Shown: positions 1-8,938 of the stretch, in pieces
Layout: every line of letters begins with the position of its first letter
Numbering within the stretch: the first letter of the stretch is position 1
Assembly: GCA_017473335.1 (NCBI GenBank)
Contig: JAFULN010000026.1
Location: 1 to 64,000 of the forward strand
Reading direction: 5' to 3'
Source: Erysipelotrichaceae bacterium
Lineage (GTDB): Bacteria > Bacillota_I > Bacilli_A > Erysipelotrichales > Erysipelotrichaceae
Length of the DNA stretch: 64,000 nt
Notes under the pieces: generated by a model
Seen by the model: the letters and a program-made list of their open reading frames with translations, nothing else
Database searches by the model: none
What the model was told of the DNA's origin: nothing
Program-made: the position numbers and the translations under genes

Positions 1-579
1 ATTATGGATGAAGATGATGAAATTGAAATTCCTGTTGTTGGTGGTAAAATGATTACTAAAAACTATGTGGGTGCAAATTTTGAAAATTATGATTCCATGT
101 TAGTTCTTTCTCATTTTAAAGGTCATCCTATGGGAGGTTATGGAGGAGCACTCAAGAACATTTCAATTGGGATTGCCTCAAGTTATGGTAAAGCTTATAT
201 TCATGGTGTAGGAGACCCTGAAAAAATTTGGTCTGCAGATCATGATTCATTTTTGAGATCTATGGCTGATGCTGCAAAGTCTGTTGTTGACTATAAACAA
301 GGAAAGATTTTGTATGTCAATGTGATGTGCAATATGTCTGTTGACTGTGACTGCTGTGCAAAAGCTGAAGATCCTAAGATTCGCGATATTGGTATTCTTT
401 CTTCGTTGGACCCTGTTGCATTGGATCAGGCTTGTGTTGATTTGGTATATGCATGTGAAGATCCTGGAAAAAAAGATCTTATCAAGCGTATTGAAAGCAG
501 AAATGGTACATTAACGATTGATGCAGCCTATGAAATTGGTGTAGGAAACAAAGAGTACGAATTGATAGAAGTTGACTAA
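1..579 (+). CDS. DUF362 domain protein, 3' part
   Basis: The frame is already open at base 1, so the N-terminus lies upstream of the window; about 192 residues are visible. The visible part resembles the C-terminal half of DUF362 proteins, a family often associated with Fe-S domains whose reaction is not settled. Recognisable stretches are SHFKGHPMGGYGGALKN (about residues 37-53), a cysteine-rich stretch containing CDCC, and SSLDPVALDQACVDLVY. The cysteines could bind a metal or cluster, but that is inference. The stop codon lies in the 5' arm of the terminator that follows, so this is the last gene of its transcript. The family assignment is fairly safe; the function is not. Confidence 0.75.
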   Translation: MMDEDDEIEIPVVGGKMITKNYVGANFENYDSMLVLSHFKGHPMGGYGGALKNISIGIASSYGKAYIHGVGDPEKIWSADHDSFLRSMADAAKSVVDYKQGKILYVNVMCNMSVDCDCCAKAEDPKIRDIGILSSLDPVALDQACVDLVYACEDPGKKDLIKRIESRNGTLTIDAAYEIGVGNKEYELIEVD

Positions 580-606
580 TCCTGACATTTGTCAGGATTT
601 TTCTTT
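578..606 (+). terminator. intrinsic terminator after the DUF362 gene
   Basis: The stem AATCCTGAC (578-586) pairs with GTCAGGATT (591-599) around a four-base loop and is followed by TTTTCTTTT. The stop codon sits in the 5' arm. Confidence 0.85.
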
Positions 607-687
607 TATTGATGAGTATTAGGAACTTTTGTCGAATCTTTCAAATTAATATCTTGTTTATGCTACACTACCACTAAGGTGATAAAG

Positions 688-1536
688 ATGAACTTGATGG
701 TGGAATATACGGATGAACATTATGCATCAAAACAGGAAGTAGCTGATTCATTAGGGAAACATCTGGCAGAACCAATATGGAATCAGCTTTTAGAATATCG
801 CAGGGAATATATGGTTAAAACAGATTCTGTCGAATTTTGTCTTTGCCCGGGAATATTAAAGAAGACAATGAGATTTTATGAACTGTTGATTCAAATAGAA
901 CCAAAGAATGAGAATACAATGGAATCATTGTTTGGGTCTGCTGACGCTTTATGGATGTTTCAGCATTATCTGAAGACATCAGGTCATTTGATCAACAGGT
1001 TACATGATATTTCCCTGATGTATGGAAATGAGTATGAGCATTCAATTCTTGAACTTGTGAACAATACGGATGTGCCAAATGTTGTGAAAATTGCTGGAAT
1101 TATCATGTTGCTTCAACAAAATGAGAAGTGTGGATTAGTGGTAGGAGCCATGCTGAATCAGTTTGGATTGAAAAAATTATGTTCTGTGATACAAGTAGAA
1201 GATTTAAACCAGAAATATCAAAAAGATGGTACTTATGTACTGGAAACTTTATTATTAGTATGGTCTAGACGAATGAAGATTGAGATTGAACAGATGAAAA
1301 TGAAATCAGTGAAATCTTTGAATCATTTGAGTTTTCAGTATCCACAGTTAAAAAAATATCAGATACAGTTCTATATCAATCATCATGAACCTGGTTATTA
1401 TTATACGATTGAACAGTTTATTGAATGCAGTGGTGTATGTTATGAAACGGGAAGATGCGCGTTAAAACAGATGGTTGATTTAGGATTCTACCAAATGTTT
1501 AAACAGGGGAAGAAATATGTGTATACTGCACGATAA
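688..1536 (+). CDS. unrecognised protein with possible C-terminal winged helix
   Basis: A 282-residue soluble protein I do not recognise. The start is ATG 688, because AAGGTGAT at 676-683 sits correctly for it; the in-frame GTG at 679 lies inside that site. The last ~60 residues (starting near YYTIEQFIECSGV and ending GKKYVYTAR) look like a winged helix: a helix, a VCYETGRCALKQM recognition-helix-like stretch, then a short strand and wing. Similar modules end some Fic-family proteins, but no HPFxxGNGR Fic motif is present. The middle is helical and rich in Leu and Met. It stands alone between a terminator and hemW. A transcription-factor role is possible but unproven. Confidence 0.6.
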   Translation: MNLMVEYTDEHYASKQEVADSLGKHLAEPIWNQLLEYRREYMVKTDSVEFCLCPGILKKTMRFYELLIQIEPKNENTMESLFGSADALWMFQHYLKTSGHLINRLHDISLMYGNEYEHSILELVNNTDVPNVVKIAGIIMLLQQNEKCGLVVGAMLNQFGLKKLCSVIQVEDLNQKYQKDGTYVLETLLLVWSRRMKIEIEQMKMKSVKSLNHLSFQYPQLKKYQIQFYINHHEPGYYYTIEQFIECSGVCYETGRCALKQMVDLGFYQMFKQGKKYVYTAR

Positions 1537-1575
1537 AATGATTCTGTGTTAAAATAGAGTGCAGGAGGGATGATG

Positions 1576-2664
1576 ATGGCTGAATATTGTTATGTGCATG
1601 TTCCTTTTTGCAGAAGTATATGTGGCTACTGCGACTTTCAGCGTGCTGGATATTCTGAAATTTTGGCTGATAAATGGTTAGATGCACTAGAAATAGAAAT
1701 TCAGAATCGAGAAATATCCGATCATTTAAAGACAATTTATCTTGGCGGAGGGACTCCTAGCTGTTTAAAAATGTCTCAGCTAAAACGATTATTACAGCTT
1801 TTAGAGCCTTATTCAAAACATGTGATTGAATACACGATGGAAATGAATCCAGAAAGCTGCAATGATGATGTTGTTAGATTGGCATCTGAATTTGGTGTAA
1901 ATCGTGTGTCTTTAGGTGTACAGACTTTTGATGATGAACTTTTGAAGATGATGAATCGACGTCATACTTCACAAATGATCAAAGAAGCGATTCATACTTT
2001 AAATCTTTATGGAATTACTAATATTTCTGTTGATGCAATGTATTCACTCCCTACACAAACGATGGAACAATGGCTAAATACGCTAAAACAGTGTACAGAG
2101 CTTCCTGTTACACATCTTTCTATGTATTCGCTGACAATTGAGCCTGGAAGTGCGTTTGCACGTCAGCATTTGGAAGCATTGGATAGTGAAACTGAAGCAG
2201 ATATGTATGAAGCGGCTATTGAATATTTAGAATCTCAGGGATTTGAACAGTATGAAATCAGCAGTTTTTCTAAATCTGGATTTCAGTCACTTCACAACAA
2301 AGCATACTGGCATTATGAAGATTTTATTGGACTGGGATTAGGGGCTAGTGGTAAGGAAAATCATCAGCGTTATGATCATGTGAGAGGATTTCATCATTAT
2401 TTAGATAATCCTTTAAAATTAGAACTGATTTCATTAACTGAAGAGGATGAAATGTTTGAAATGCTGATGATGGGACTTCGTCTTAAAGAGGGGATGTCTT
2501 TAGAACTTTTTTATAAACGATTTCATCATAAATTTGAAGAAGTTTATGCAGTTCCTTTAAAAAAATGCTTAGATAGAAAATGGATAGTCATTGATCAGGG
2601 CAAAATAAAAGCCACGAATCGTGGCTTTGAAATCCTCAATACTGTACTTGAAGAATTTATTTAA
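1576..2664 (+). CDS. hemW: radical SAM protein HemW
   Basis: A 362-residue radical SAM protein of the HemW family (HemN-like), which handles heme and is often misannotated as coproporphyrinogen III dehydrogenase. The cluster motif is CRSICGYC (Cys12, Cys16, Cys19) followed by DF; HemW has Phe where true HemN has another Cys. LGGGTPS is the usual SAM-side glycine motif, and the C-terminus has the HemN-type winged-helix region. Three in-frame ATGs (1570, 1573, 1576) follow AGGAGG at 1563-1568; I chose 1576 for spacing. Its last codons overlap the convergent dehydrogenase gene by 8 bases and contain that gene's terminator. Confidence 0.9.
   Translation: MAEYCYVHVPFCRSICGYCDFQRAGYSEILADKWLDALEIEIQNREISDHLKTIYLGGGTPSCLKMSQLKRLLQLLEPYSKHVIEYTMEMNPESCNDDVVRLASEFGVNRVSLGVQTFDDELLKMMNRRHTSQMIKEAIHTLNLYGITNISVDAMYSLPTQTMEQWLNTLKQCTELPVTHLSMYSLTIEPGSAFARQHLEALDSETEADMYEAAIEYLESQGFEQYEISSFSKSGFQSLHNKAYWHYEDFIGLGLGASGKENHQRYDHVRGFHHYLDNPLKLELISLTEEDEMFEMLMMGLRLKEGMSLELFYKRFHHKFEEVYAVPLKKCLDRKWIVIDQGKIKATNRGFEILNTVLEEFI
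2597..2628 (-). terminator. terminator of the dehydrogenase gene, inside hemW
   Basis: The plus-strand bases AAAGCCACG (2608-2616) and CGTGGCTTT (2620-2628) form a 9-bp stem with a 3-base loop. Read on the minus strand the hairpin is followed by TTTTATTTTG, a good U-tract; on the plus strand it is followed by GAAATCC. It therefore serves the minus-strand gene while encoding residues of HemW. Confidence 0.75.
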
Positions 2665-3505
2665 AGTGTCTGTAGATAGACTGTGTACCAAAGTCATCAC
2701 AGCCTTCAGCAGAAAGTTCTTCATAGATTTTTAATACTTCATCTAAAACTTCAAGCTTCAGACCTCTGTCTGAGGCTTCTTTTTGTGCTAAGCGCATGTC
2801 TTTGATGAAATGTTTAATAAAGAAGCCTGCCGAATCATCTTTCTTGAGCATCTTTGGTCCATTGTTGGACATTTGCCAGCTTCCTGCAGCACCTGCACTG
2901 ATTGCTGAAAGAACTTTGTCTGGATCAAGATCAGCAGCTTTTGAGTAAGTAAGAGCTTCATTAACAGCTGCAATAGTACCTGCAATAGCTACCTGATTGG
3001 CCATCTTTGTGTGCTGGCCTGAGCCTGCTTTGCCCATGTAAACAATATTTTTACCCATGCATTCAAAAAGAGGGTAAACTTTATCATACGCATCTTTATT
3101 TCCACCTACCATAATAGAAAGTGTAGCATTGCGTGCACCAGTATCTCCGCCAGAAACAGGTGCATCAAGTACATGTATACCATGTTTAAGACCTTCTTCA
3201 GCAAGTTTAACTGCAAGTGAAGGGGCAGAAGTTGTCATATCAACGGCAATTGTACCTTCTGGACATGTTTCAAAAATAACGTTATAGACCTCTTCAACAT
3301 CTTTTGGATATCCAACGATGGTAAATACTGCTTCAACACCCTGAAGGGCATCTTTTAAATTTTCAAATGCTTTAGCACCAAACTCTTCACAGGCTTTAGC
3401 CTTAGAAAAAGTACGGTTATAGACTTGGACTTCATGTCCATGTGCGATACAGTTTTTTGCCATGGAAGCTCCCATTACACCTGTACCAATCCAACAAATT
3501 TTCAT
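2657..3505 (-). CDS. NAD(P)-dependent beta-hydroxyacid dehydrogenase (3-hydroxyisobutyrate dehydrogenase family)
   Basis: A 282-residue enzyme of the 6-phosphogluconate/3-hydroxyisobutyrate dehydrogenase superfamily (GarR/MmsB/YkwC-like). The N-terminal Rossmann motif IGTGVMGASMA is followed by the family's VYNRT stretch; DAPVSGGDTGA is the substrate-loop signature and GSGQHTKMANQ carries the catalytic Lys and nearby Asn. Substrate (tartronate semialdehyde, 3-hydroxyisobutyrate, succinic semialdehyde) cannot be told from sequence. The start is ATG 3505 with AAGGAG upstream; a TTG at 3511 is too close to that site. Monocistronic, convergent with hemW. Confidence 0.85.
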   Translation of the reverse strand: MKICWIGTGVMGASMAKNCIAHGHEVQVYNRTFSKAKACEEFGAKAFENLKDALQGVEAVFTIVGYPKDVEEVYNVIFETCPEGTIAVDMTTSAPSLAVKLAEEGLKHGIHVLDAPVSGGDTGARNATLSIMVGGNKDAYDKVYPLFECMGKNIVYMGKAGSGQHTKMANQVAIAGTIAAVNEALTYSKAADLDPDKVLSAISAGAAGSWQMSNNGPKMLKKDDSAGFFIKHFIKDMRLAQKEASDRGLKLEVLDEVLKIYEELSAEGCDDFGTQSIYRHFK

Positions 3506-3562
3506 ATTCAATCACTCCTTGATTCAAGGATATCACAAAGTATAAAAAAACTCAAAAAAAGA

Positions 3563-3591
3563 TTGTGTTTATGAAAGGTGTGTGGTATCAT
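3563..3591 (+). promoter_or_regulatory. putative rpsO promoter
   Basis: TTGTGT (3563-3568), 17 bases, then TATCAT (3586-3591). The predicted start of transcription near 3598 gives a leader of about 75 bases. Confidence 0.5.
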
Positions 3592-3597
3592 AATAAA

Positions 3598-3672
3598 GCT
3601 TTTGGACTGGGATATATGGCTTCCTCGCCGATACCGCGGTTCATTAGGTCATAACAATAGGAGGAAATTAAA
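3598..3672 (+). promoter_or_regulatory. rpsO 5' leader with possible SD-sequestering pseudoknot
   Basis: A short hairpin GGC-TTCCTC-GCC (3618-3629) displays TTCCTC in its loop, the exact complement of the Shine-Dalgarno bases GAGGAA (3661-3666). Pairing the two would form a pseudoknot that hides the ribosome site. Ribosomal protein S15 is known to regulate its own mRNA in several bacteria, sometimes through a pseudoknot. That this leader does so is inference from the complementarity. Confidence 0.45.
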
Positions 3673-3939
3673 ATGTTGACTAAAGCTGAAAAGAATGCCA
3701 TCATGACTAAGTATGCTCGTACAGAAGGCGATACTGGTTCTATCGAAGTACAGGTTGCTGTACTGACTGCGGAAATTAACCGTTTGACTGATCACCTGAA
3801 GGAACACAAGAAGGACTATCATTCAACACGTGGTTTGATGATGAAGGTTGGACGCAGAAGAAAGTTCCTGGCTTATCTGAAGAACACTGACATCAATCGT
3901 TATCGTGAACTGGTTCAGAGCCTGGGTCTGAGAAAGTAG
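3673..3939 (+). CDS. rpsO: 30S ribosomal protein S15
   Basis: An 88-residue protein matching S15 end to end, including [13 protein letters not shown], the [14 protein letters not shown] helix and [11 protein letters not shown]15 binds the 16S rRNA three-way junction early in 30S assembly. It has its own promoter and leader, an AGGAGG ribosome site 9 bases before ATG, and its own terminator. In many bacteria pnp follows directly; here pnp starts about 5 kb later, after an inserted transporter operon. Confidence 0.97.
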   Translation: MLTKAEKNAIMTKYARTEGDTGSIEVQVAVLTAEINRLTDHLKEHKKDYHSTRGLMMKVGRRRKFLAYLKNTDINRYRELVQSLGLRK

Positions 3940-3955
3940 TTAAAACAAAAAAGAG

Positions 3956-3984
3956 ACAGATTGGAATTTCCAATCTGTTTTTTT
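3956..3984 (+). terminator. rpsO terminator
   Basis: ACAGATTGGA (3956-3965) pairs with TCCAATCTGT (3969-3978) around ATT, followed by a run of T. Confidence 0.92.
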
Positions 3985-4015
3985 ACATTTTGTAATAATT
4001 GTTAGTTAAGTAGAA

Positions 4016-4044
4016 TTGATTTCAAACGTGAACGGCTGTATACT
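4016..4044 (+). promoter_or_regulatory. promoter of the TetR-ABC-FtsX operon
   Basis: TTGATT (4016-4021), 17 bases, TATACT (4039-4044). The spacer holds a short inverted repeat TTCA-AACG-TGAA that could be part of a repressor site; that part is weak. Confidence 0.6.
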
Positions 4045-4074
4045 TTTAATGAATAAATGAACGGAGGTTTATTT

Positions 4075-4725
4075 ATGGCACAAGTTTTAAAAGAAGAATT
4101 AAGAAACAGGATTTTAACATCTGCAAAAAAAGAACTGCTTGAAAAAGGAGTGCGAGATGCTTCAATGCGTAGCATTGCCTTTCACAGTGGTATGACTGTT
4201 GGAAATCTTTATCGTTATTTTAAAAGCAAGGATGAGCTGATTATGTTTATTGTTTCTCCTGCATTGGAAAGACTCAATGACATGATTCAAAATAAAACTC
4301 ATGATCGTTTAAGCTTGTTTCATCAAGCATCTTCATTAGGTCTTTCTAAACAGGAAATGACATTGATCTTGGACTCTTTGGCAGATGATTTATCACTGCT
4401 CTATCAAGATTTTAAGGATGAGATGAGAATCTTGTTTATGGATTCTGAAGTTCAGACACAGATTTCAGCGTGGTTTACTCAGCTTGTTGGAACGATGATC
4501 TCAGAAATTTTTAATGATTTTAAAGATCAGGTGTATGAGATTCAGTTGTTTTCCAGAATGCTGGCAGTTTCTATTTTTAGTGGTCTTCAGGAATGTTTGC
4601 TTCGCCTTGAAGAACTGAACTTTGATGAAAAGAAAGCAGGTTTTATGATTCGTTTATATTTAAGACTTTATTTATCAATGCTTGATTTTGATATGAATCG
4701 TTATCTTCAGGAGGTACAGGCATGA
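4075..4725 (+). CDS. TetR/AcrR-family transcriptional regulator
   Basis: A 216-residue regulator. The first ~60 residues are a TetR helix-turn-helix: ILTSAKKELLEKG, then SMRSIAFHSGMTVGNLYRYF, and the KSKDEL stretch that typically follows. The C-terminal ligand domain is helical and not diagnostic. The start is ATG 4075 after GGAGG; the upstream in-frame ATG (4057) has no ribosome site. Its stop overlaps the ATPase start (ATGA), so it is the first gene of a three-gene operon and probably represses it. The ligand is unknown. Confidence 0.88.
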   Translation: MAQVLKEELRNRILTSAKKELLEKGVRDASMRSIAFHSGMTVGNLYRYFKSKDELIMFIVSPALERLNDMIQNKTHDRLSLFHQASSLGLSKQEMTLILDSLADDLSLLYQDFKDEMRILFMDSEVQTQISAWFTQLVGTMISEIFNDFKDQVYEIQLFSRMLAVSIFSGLQECLLRLEELNFDEKKAGFMIRLYLRLYLSMLDFDMNRYLQEVQA

Positions 4726-5426
4726 GTGCATTTATTGAATTTAAAGATGTAAAAAAGATTTACCAGATGGGTGAAGTGAAGATTGAAGCACTTGCTGGTG
4801 TGAATTTTGAGATTCAGCAAGGTGAATTTGTCGTGATTGCCGGAGCATCGGGTGCAGGGAAAAGTACGATCCTGAATCTATTAGGTGGTATGGATACTTC
4901 TACAAGTGGAGAAATCATTGTGGATGGGGAAGAAGTTAGTTCATTTAATGACAAGCAGTTATGCGATTATCGTCGTTATGATATTGGTTTTGTCTTCCAG
5001 TTTTATAATCTTGTTCAGAATTTAACGGCAAAAGAAAATATTGAACTGGCAACTCAAATTTGTAAAAACCCACTAAATATTGATGCAACTATTGAAGCAG
5101 TAGGACTGAAAGATCGTAAAAATAACTTTCCTTCACAGCTTTCTGGTGGAGAACAGCAGCGTGTAGCGATTGCACGTGCACTCGCTAAAAATCCGAAACT
5201 TCTTTTGTGTGATGAACCTACAGGAGCGCTGGACTATAAGACGGGGAAAGCTATTTTGAAACTGCTTCAGGATACTTGTCGAACTCATCATATGACAGTG
5301 ATTGTTATTACACATAATCTTGCGCTTTGTCCTATGGGAGATAAAGTCCTTCACGTTAAAAGCGGAAAGATTGAAAAAATGATCATCAATGAAAACCCTG
5401 TCGATGTGGAGACAATTGAATGGTAA
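4722..5426 (+). CDS. ABC transporter ATPase (MacB/LolD type)
   Basis: A 234-residue ATPase of the MacB/LolD/FtsE group. It shows Walker [10 protein letters not shown] (near residue 41), the Q-loop in VFQFYNLV, the signature LSGGEQQR, Walker [13 protein letters not shown] and the switch His in ITHN. Such ATPases drive mechanotransmission through FtsX-like permeases rather than classical import. The gene overlaps its regulator by four bases and the permease by seven, which indicates tight co-expression. Confidence 0.93.
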   Translation: MSAFIEFKDVKKIYQMGEVKIEALAGVNFEIQQGEFVVIAGASGAGKSTILNLLGGMDTSTSGEIIVDGEEVSSFNDKQLCDYRRYDIGFVFQFYNLVQNLTAKENIELATQICKNPLNIDATIEAVGLKDRKNNFPSQLSGGEQQRVAIARALAKNPKLLLCDEPTGALDYKTGKAILKLLQDTCRTHHMTVIVITHNLALCPMGDKVLHVKSGKIEKMIINENPVDVETIEW

Positions 5427-8400
5427 AACTGAAGCATTCTATTTTAAAGGATACATTTAGAGAAATCTGGAAGACTAAAAGCCGATTTTTCTCTATTTTT
5501 GGCATTGCTGCAATTGGGGTGGCATTTTTTGCAGGAGTTTGTGCCTCAGCTCCAACGATGGCTTACAATGCGGATTTATATTATGATGAACACCATTTGA
5601 TGGATATTCGTGTTTTGTCCAATTTTGGTATCACTGCTGAAGATATTGATGAGATAGAAAAGATTGAAGTTCTTGATGGAGTGATGCCTGCTTATAGTGC
5701 AGATGTACTGGTCAATGATGGGCAGAGTTTAAATGTCATGCGTGTTCATTCCTTAAATAAGGAACAGATAGACTCTCAAGGATCCGATTATCTGAATCGG
5801 CTGATTTTGGTAGAAGGAAGACTTCCTGAAAAAACAGGTGAAATTGTCGTTGAAAAAACACAGATGCTGGAAAATTCCTTTCAGATTGGGAAAAGCATTT
5901 TATTGCGTCCTGCAGAAGGAGATTTGAAAGATACATTTGATGTGACTCGTTATAAGATTGTTGGGATTGTACAGACACCTTATTATTTGTCGTTTCAAAA
6001 AGGACCTTCTAATGTTGGAAGTGGTACGCTAGGATTTTATGGTTATGTTCTTGAAGATAACTTCAACATGGATGTTTATACAGAAGTATTTCTATCTGTA
6101 AAAGGTGCAGATGCCTTTAACAGCTATGAGGATGAATATTTTGACTATCTGGAAGATGTCATGGATGAACTTGAGAATCTGGGGTTTAAACGTTCTAAGA
6201 TTCGTCGAGATGAAATCATGAGTGATGCTCTTGATCAGTATGATGAGGGTGTGAAAGCCTATGAAGAAGGAAAACTTCTATTTGAAAAAGAGATTGAAGC
6301 TGCTGAGCAAAAAATAAAAGATGCAGAAATGCAGCTGGTTCGAGGACAGGCAGAATTGGACTCTCAGAAGATGCTTGCTCAGCTTCAAATGAATGATGCT
6401 CAAAAAGAAATTGATGAAGGTAAAGCTCAAATAGAAGAATATACAAAACTTCTGGAAATGGCTGAAAAGACATATTATGAAATGAATGCAGACTCGATCC
6501 AGTCAAGAAATGAAACTCAGGCTAAGCTGGATGAAGTGAATGCAGAACTTGAAGTGCTTCAAACAGAATTGAATGAAGTGAATCAAAGAATTGATGAAAT
6601 AGATAAAGCTAACAGTGAATTTGCAGAAGCACAATCACGTGTCATACAGCTTCAAAGTGAAATTAGCATGTCAAAAGCGTCGATTCAATCACTTGAACTT
6701 TCTTTATCTTCACCTTTGTTAGATGAAGAGCAGAAAGCAGAAATTCAGGCTGAACTTGATGCAGAAAAACAGAATCTAGTTTCTTTAGAGGCTGAATTAA
6801 AAGAAAAAGAAGAATATATTGAATCAAATCAGTCAAATTCTTCTGATGAGAGAAATGAGCTTTTGAGTCAACAAAGTGAATTAAACAGTAGAATTTTGAG
6901 TTTACAAAGTCAGGCTGAAGCTTATAAAACTGCATTAAATGTTTTGAATCAAAGTCTTGAACCATTTGAAGCTTTGATTGAAGAATTTAAAACTTATTTA
7001 AAAGATGGACAGCGACAAGTTGAAGAAGGACAGAAACAGCTGAATGATGCAAAAGCACTCGCTGAAAAAGAACTGCTTGCTGCTCAGAAAAAAATAGATG
7101 CAGGTTATGTGGAACTTGAAGAAGGAAAGAAACAGCTCTCTGAAGAAAAATTAAAAGGTGAAGAACAGCTTCGTGAAGGTTATGAAGATCTTGTACGCGC
7201 AAAAGATGAAATTGACCGTATTGATAAAGCACAATGGTATATCCTGGATAGAAATTCTCATTACAGCTATGTTGATTATCAAGGGGCAATTGAAAGAATG
7301 GACGCTATTGCGGTAATTTTTCCAGTTTTCTTCTTTCTGGTTGCAGCTTTAGTGTGTCTGACAACGATGACACGTATGGTGGATGAACAGCGTACTCAGA
7401 TTGGTACAATGAAAGCACTGGGATATTCTAATAAGGACATTGCGTTTAAGTATGTGTTCTATGCAGCATTTGCTTCTTTAAGCGGCTGTGCAATAGGACT
7501 TGCATTTGGTTTAACAGTGTTTCCAGGAGTGATTTATACTGCATGGAACATGATGTATATTTTGCCAGTGATTCGTTTTACAACACATATTTCGCTGATG
7601 ATTATTTCAACCGTTTTGATTTGTTCAGTAACAACACTAGCAGCAGTGGGAGCATGCTACTCGGAACTCATTGAAACTCCAGCTCTTTTGATGCGTCCTA
7701 AAGCACCAAAACTAGGAAAAAAGATTCTTCTTGAAAGAATTAGCTGGCTGTGGAATCGTTTCTCATTTACATCGAAAGTGACTGCTAGAAACATTTTTAG
7801 ATATAAAAAACGTTTCTTTATGACGGTCATTGGGATTTCAGGGTGTACTGCACTTTTGATTGCGGGCTTTGGGGTTAAAGACTCGATTAACGCTATTGTT
7901 GATCAGCAGTTTGGTGCTGTCTTTGAATACATAGGTACTGCAACACTGAATGATGATATAGATGATGAAAGAATTGATCAGATTGTCATTGAAGCAAAGG
8001 AATCTGAAATTTTAGATGATGTGATGGCAGTTCATTGTGCATCCAGTGTGCTTGATTTTGAATCAGAAAGTATTGATATGACCTTGATGGTAGTAGAGAA
8101 TGTGAATCAGTTTAAAAATTTTGTCTCGCTTCATGAAAGAAAGACAGGAAATGAAATTGAACTTGATTCTGATGGAGTCATCTTGACAGAGCATATGTGC
8201 AATCAGCTGAATATCTCTGTGGGAGATAAGGTAAATCTTTCTAATGAAGATGGCATGGTTCGTTCTTTTGAGGTAATTGGTATTACGGAAAACTATGTAA
8301 ATCATTTTGCCTATATGTCAGAAAGCTGTTATCAGAAAGCTTTTGATTTAAGAGCGAAAGATAATACATTGCTGCTTGTTACTAATCAGCAAGATCAGCC

Positions 8401-8905
8401 AGATGATGGAGAGGTTGCATCATTGTTGACAGCTTATGATGAAGTACAGTCTGTCTCTTTCTACACTAGTATTCGAGATAACTTTTCTTCCATGATTCAG
8501 AGTTTGGATTTGATTGTAGTTGTTATTATTGTATCTGCAGGTGCATTGGCATTTGTTGTCTTGTTCAATTTGACCAATGTCAATATCAGTGAACGTGTAC
8601 GAGAAATTGCAACACTGAAAGTTCTTGGATTCCATCATAAAGAAGTCAATGATTATGTATATAATGAAAACATTGTCTTGTCTTCTATTGGAGCACTAGC
8701 TGGACTAGTTTTAGGCAAGTATCTGCATTTAGCAATTATGATTATGGTTGAACTTGATAATGTCATGTTTGGACGTTTAGTTAAACCACAAAGCTATTTT
8801 ATGGCTTTTGTTGTGACTTTAATCTTTACTGTTATTGTAAATTTCGTTATGAAGAAAAGACTGCGTGAAATTCCGATGGTTGAAAGTTTGAAATCTGTAG
8901 AATAA
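5420..8905 (+). CDS. giant FtsX-like ABC permease with a long coiled-coil domain
   Basis: 1161 residues. A first membrane segment (about residues 22-42) is followed by an extracytoplasmic domain. A coiled coil of about 340 residues (roughly 272-610), rich in Glu, Gln, Lys and Leu, comes next. Then follow an FtsX core starting with VIFPVFFFLVAALVCL (about 634-649), a further segment near FFMTVIGISGCTALLIAGF, a second external domain and a final FtsX core. FtsX-family permeases transmit ATP hydrolysis to the cell surface rather than form a simple channel. The coiled coil could reach through the wall or bind a surface partner; both are inference. Possible roles are peptide-antibiotic resistance or wall-hydrolase control. 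Confidence 0.85.
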   Translation: MVKLKHSILKDTFREIWKTKSRFFSIFGIAAIGVAFFAGVCASAPTMAYNADLYYDEHHLMDIRVLSNFGITAEDIDEIEKIEVLDGVMPAYSADVLVNDGQSLNVMRVHSLNKEQIDSQGSDYLNRLILVEGRLPEKTGEIVVEKTQMLENSFQIGKSILLRPAEGDLKDTFDVTRYKIVGIVQTPYYLSFQKGPSNVGSGTLGFYGYVLEDNFNMDVYTEVFLSVKGADAFNSYEDEYFDYLEDVMDELENLGFKRSKIRRDEIMSDALDQYDEGVKAYEEGKLLFEKEIEAAEQKIKDAEMQLVRGQAELDSQKMLAQLQMNDAQKEIDEGKAQIEEYTKLLEMAEKTYYEMNADSIQSRNETQAKLDEVNAELEVLQTELNEVNQRIDEIDKANSEFAEAQSRVIQLQSEISMSKASIQSLELSLSSPLLDEEQKAEIQAELDAEKQNLVSLEAELKEKEEYIESNQSNSSDERNELLSQQSELNSRILSLQSQAEAYKTALNVLNQSLEPFEALIEEFKTYLKDGQRQVEEGQKQLNDAKALAEKELLAAQKKIDAGYVELEEGKKQLSEEKLKGEEQLREGYEDLVRAKDEIDRIDKAQWYILDRNSHYSYVDYQGAIERMDAIAVIFPVFFFLVAALVCLTTMTRMVDEQRTQIGTMKALGYSNKDIAFKYVFYAAFASLSGCAIGLAFGLTVFPGVIYTAWNMMYILPVIRFTTHISLMIISTVLICSVTTLAAVGACYSELIETPALLMRPKAPKLGKKILLERISWLWNRFSFTSKVTARNIFRYKKRFFMTVIGISGCTALLIAGFGVKDSINAIVDQQFGAVFEYIGTATLNDDIDDERIDQIVIEAKESEILDDVMAVHCASSVLDFESESIDMTLMVVENVNQFKNFVSLHERKTGNEIELDSDGVILTEHMCNQLNISVGDKVNLSNEDGMVRSFEVIGITENYVNHFAYMSESCYQKAFDLRAKDNTLLLVTNQQDQPDDGEVASLLTAYDEVQSVSFYTSIRDNFSSMIQSLDLIVVVIIVSAGALAFVVLFNLTNVNISERVREIATLKVLGFHHKEVNDYVYNENIVLSSIGALAGLVLGKYLHLAIMIMVELDNVMFGRLVKPQSYFMAFVVTLIFTVIVNFVMKKRLREIPMVESLKSVE

Positions 8906-8910
8906 ACCTA

Positions 8911-8938
8911 AAAACTGGAGAGAAATCTCCAGTTTTAT
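8911..8938 (+). terminator. terminator of the TetR-ABC-FtsX operon
   Basis: AAAACTGGAGA (8911-8921) pairs with TCTCCAGTTTT (8926-8936) around a GAAA tetraloop. The U-tract is made mostly by the 3' arm. Confidence 0.8.

Noticed and set aside
688-1536. Calling the 282-residue protein a Fic enzyme
   Set aside because: No HPFxxGNGR motif is present; only the C-terminal winged-helix-like region is similar.
3633-3640. Palindrome ACCGCGGT in the rpsO leader as an operator
   Set aside because: It is short and lies in a transcribed leader; chance occurrence is more likely than a binding site.
5736-7289. Antisense open frames across the coiled-coil region of the FtsX-like gene
   Set aside because: They are low-complexity mirrors of the Glu/Gln-rich coiled coil, lack ribosome sites and show no family pattern.
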